From Pararge aegeria (Eukaryota > Arthropoda > Insecta > Lepidoptera > Nymphalidae): a stretch of 64,000 bases of DNA. Shown piece by piece: positions 63,197 through 64,000 of the stretch (the stretch's first letter is position 1; the number at the start of each line of letters is the position of its first letter). The stretch spans positions 2,676,001 to 2,740,000 of the forward strand of contig NC_053201.1 of NCBI RefSeq assembly GCF_905163445.1, read 5' to 3'. The translations under genes and the position numbers were made by a program. The notes below the pieces were generated by a model. It had not been told where the DNA came from. It searched no databases and saw only the letters and a program-made list of their open reading frames with translations.

Positions 63197-63460
63197 TATT
63201 TTATTAAAATGCTCATAACATCTTAAAGAATAAACTACGGACGGTAGTAAGCATTATAACAGGGCATTGCCAAATTAAATCTAATCAAAATTAGTTAGTT
63301 ACTTAGTAATAGTTTATTTCTACAAATTAATTTCAGTTTTAACAAGATTGTAAGTTTGGAACCTTCTTTTAGAGGTAGCACTATTACACCTGTATCAGAA
63401 GACACCGCTGTTCCATAACGCTATTTATATGCGTAAAAGATGTAAGTTGCATTTAATTTT
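63197..63460. other. Unassigned, with the second copy of the 60.96-kb motif
   Basis: The CAGAAGACACCGCTGTTCCA block at about 63,396 links this region to 60,955-61,110. No gene. Confidence 0.4.
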
Positions 63461-63462
63461 GT

Positions 63463-63528
63463 GTGTGGGTGTATGTGATTTGTGATCTGTGTGTGTTTGT
63501 GTGTGTGTGTGTATTTGTGTGTGTGTGC
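63463..63528. repeat. GT microsatellite
   Basis: Repeated GTGTGT with TTT interruptions; the opposite-strand ORF rich in His-Thr is a by-product. Confidence 0.85.
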
Positions 63529-63540
63529 CATGGCCAGTAA

Positions 63541-63858
63541 AACAAACATCTCTTCATTTTAGGTAAACCCGACTGCCCTCTGTGCAGAGCGTGCATGAAG
63601 ACAAATGAAACACCGAAACACGTAATGCTCCGATGTAAAGGAGTAAAGCAAGGCGCAGCATACCTTGGCTCCCCAGCATTACTCCCTGAAGCACTTGGCG
63701 ACCTGGGCGGCCTGCTAAGCTTCTGGTGTGAGCTCGGCCTGGCTGGAGTCACCCAGCGGGGAGCCGTACCAGTGGCACTACGTACAACGGAAGGTTCCAG
63801 CCGACCAAGTACGGAGACAAGCCCAGGGAAAGAAGAAAAAAGAACAAGAACACCGTAA
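63541..63858 (+). mobile_element. Non-LTR retrotransposon ORF2 C-terminus
   Basis: The frame open from 63,541 reads NKHLFILGKPDCPLCRACMK, then TNETPKHVMLRC. The C-x2-C…H-x4-C arrangement with ETPKHVMLRC is the cysteine-histidine motif found near the C-terminus of many non-LTR reverse transcriptases (C.LC....ET..H.L..C). It ends at a stop at 63,856 and is GC-rich compared with its flanks. The upstream RT and endonuclease are absent, so this is a 5'-truncated copy. Clade not determined. Confidence 0.65.
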
Positions 63859-63865
63859 AGTTAAA

Positions 63866-63935
63866 TGTGCATGCCGAAGATCGAACTCGGTCCTTCCGTA
63901 AGATTGAAGTCCTCACCACTATGCTATAAATACTT
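63866..63935 (-). repeat. SINE-B-type tRNA-like head
   Basis: The minus strand has TAGCATAGTGGTGAGGACTT (A box) and ACCGAGTTCGATCTTCGGCA (B box), the SINE-B head; the body is not seen. Confidence 0.6.
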
Positions 63936-64000
63936 CCCGAGAATAAATAAAAACTGCATTTGTTCCTTGACCATTACGGGACATTGTTAATAATTTGATC

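Noticed and set aside
63453..63752. 99-codon minus ORF rich in His-Thr
   Set aside because: Antisense to the non-LTR coding end and extended by the GT microsatellite.

Overview
The window looks like a gene-poor, repeat-dense piece of a lepidopteran nuclear genome, probably a butterfly; the species cannot be fixed from the sequence. The reasons are the strong AT bias, the absence of long ORFs, and the types of interspersed repeat: tRNA-derived SINEs, CR1/jockey-type and RTE-type LINE 3' ends with characteristic tails, and non-autonomous Helitron-like elements that start TC and end CTAG between A and T. There are no rRNA genes, no bona fide tRNA genes (all tRNA-like boxes lie inside SINEs) and no CRISPR array.

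The one convincing host gene is on the minus strand at 38,373-38,657. It encodes 94 residues starting Met-Ala-Ile-Ala-Phe, which after Met removal is the N-terminal IAP-binding motif of the reaper/hid/grim (RHG) pro-apoptotic family. A predicted helix at residues 17-37 lies where the Grim-helix-3 region would be. A strong splice donor after codon 50 and a hydrophobic C-terminal segment in the unspliced reading frame suggest two possible products. The gene sits in the only extended stretch poor in recognisable transposons (about 36.0-41.3 kb). Upstream lie a CpG-richer segment, a nuclear-receptor-like direct repeat and, on the other strand, a TATA box. No other host gene is recognised in 37 kb on one side and 25 kb on the other, which would fit the large regulatory deserts around RHG genes in flies.

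Repeat names used below are local labels. SINE-A: tRNA-derived, head GGCGCAGTGGGC, B box GGTTCGATTCCC, tail of TATTTATT repeats. SINE-B: tRNA-derived, head TGATAGC..AGTGGTTA, ending in a GATGATG tail like that of RTE LINEs. SINE-C: tRNA-derived, head CTCCGTGGAGCAACGGTGAG. LINE-A and LINE-B: two families recognised by short reverse-transcriptase C-termini and 3' UTRs. LT: LINE-like 3' tail with a conserved ATCGCT..AGCGAT hairpin. HEL: Helitron-like elements. Q, R, T, Z: further interspersed families known here from several copies each.

Layout. 0-5 kb: a cluster of nested inverted LINE-A copies, SINEs and HEL. 5-16 kb: scattered SINEs, LT tails and long AT-rich unassigned sequence. 16-29 kb: the densest part, with full SINE-B copies, paired AT palindromes, a perfect 26-bp hairpin, a full HEL copy, a 110-bp minisatellite and a SINE-C tandem duplication. 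29-35 kb: a GC-rich promoter-like segment and several T copies, some in inverted pairs. 36-41 kb: the RHG gene neighbourhood. 41.3-64 kb: a fossil Helitron helicase, MITE-like elements, nested SINE insertions and, at the right end, the 3' end of a non-LTR retrotransposon.
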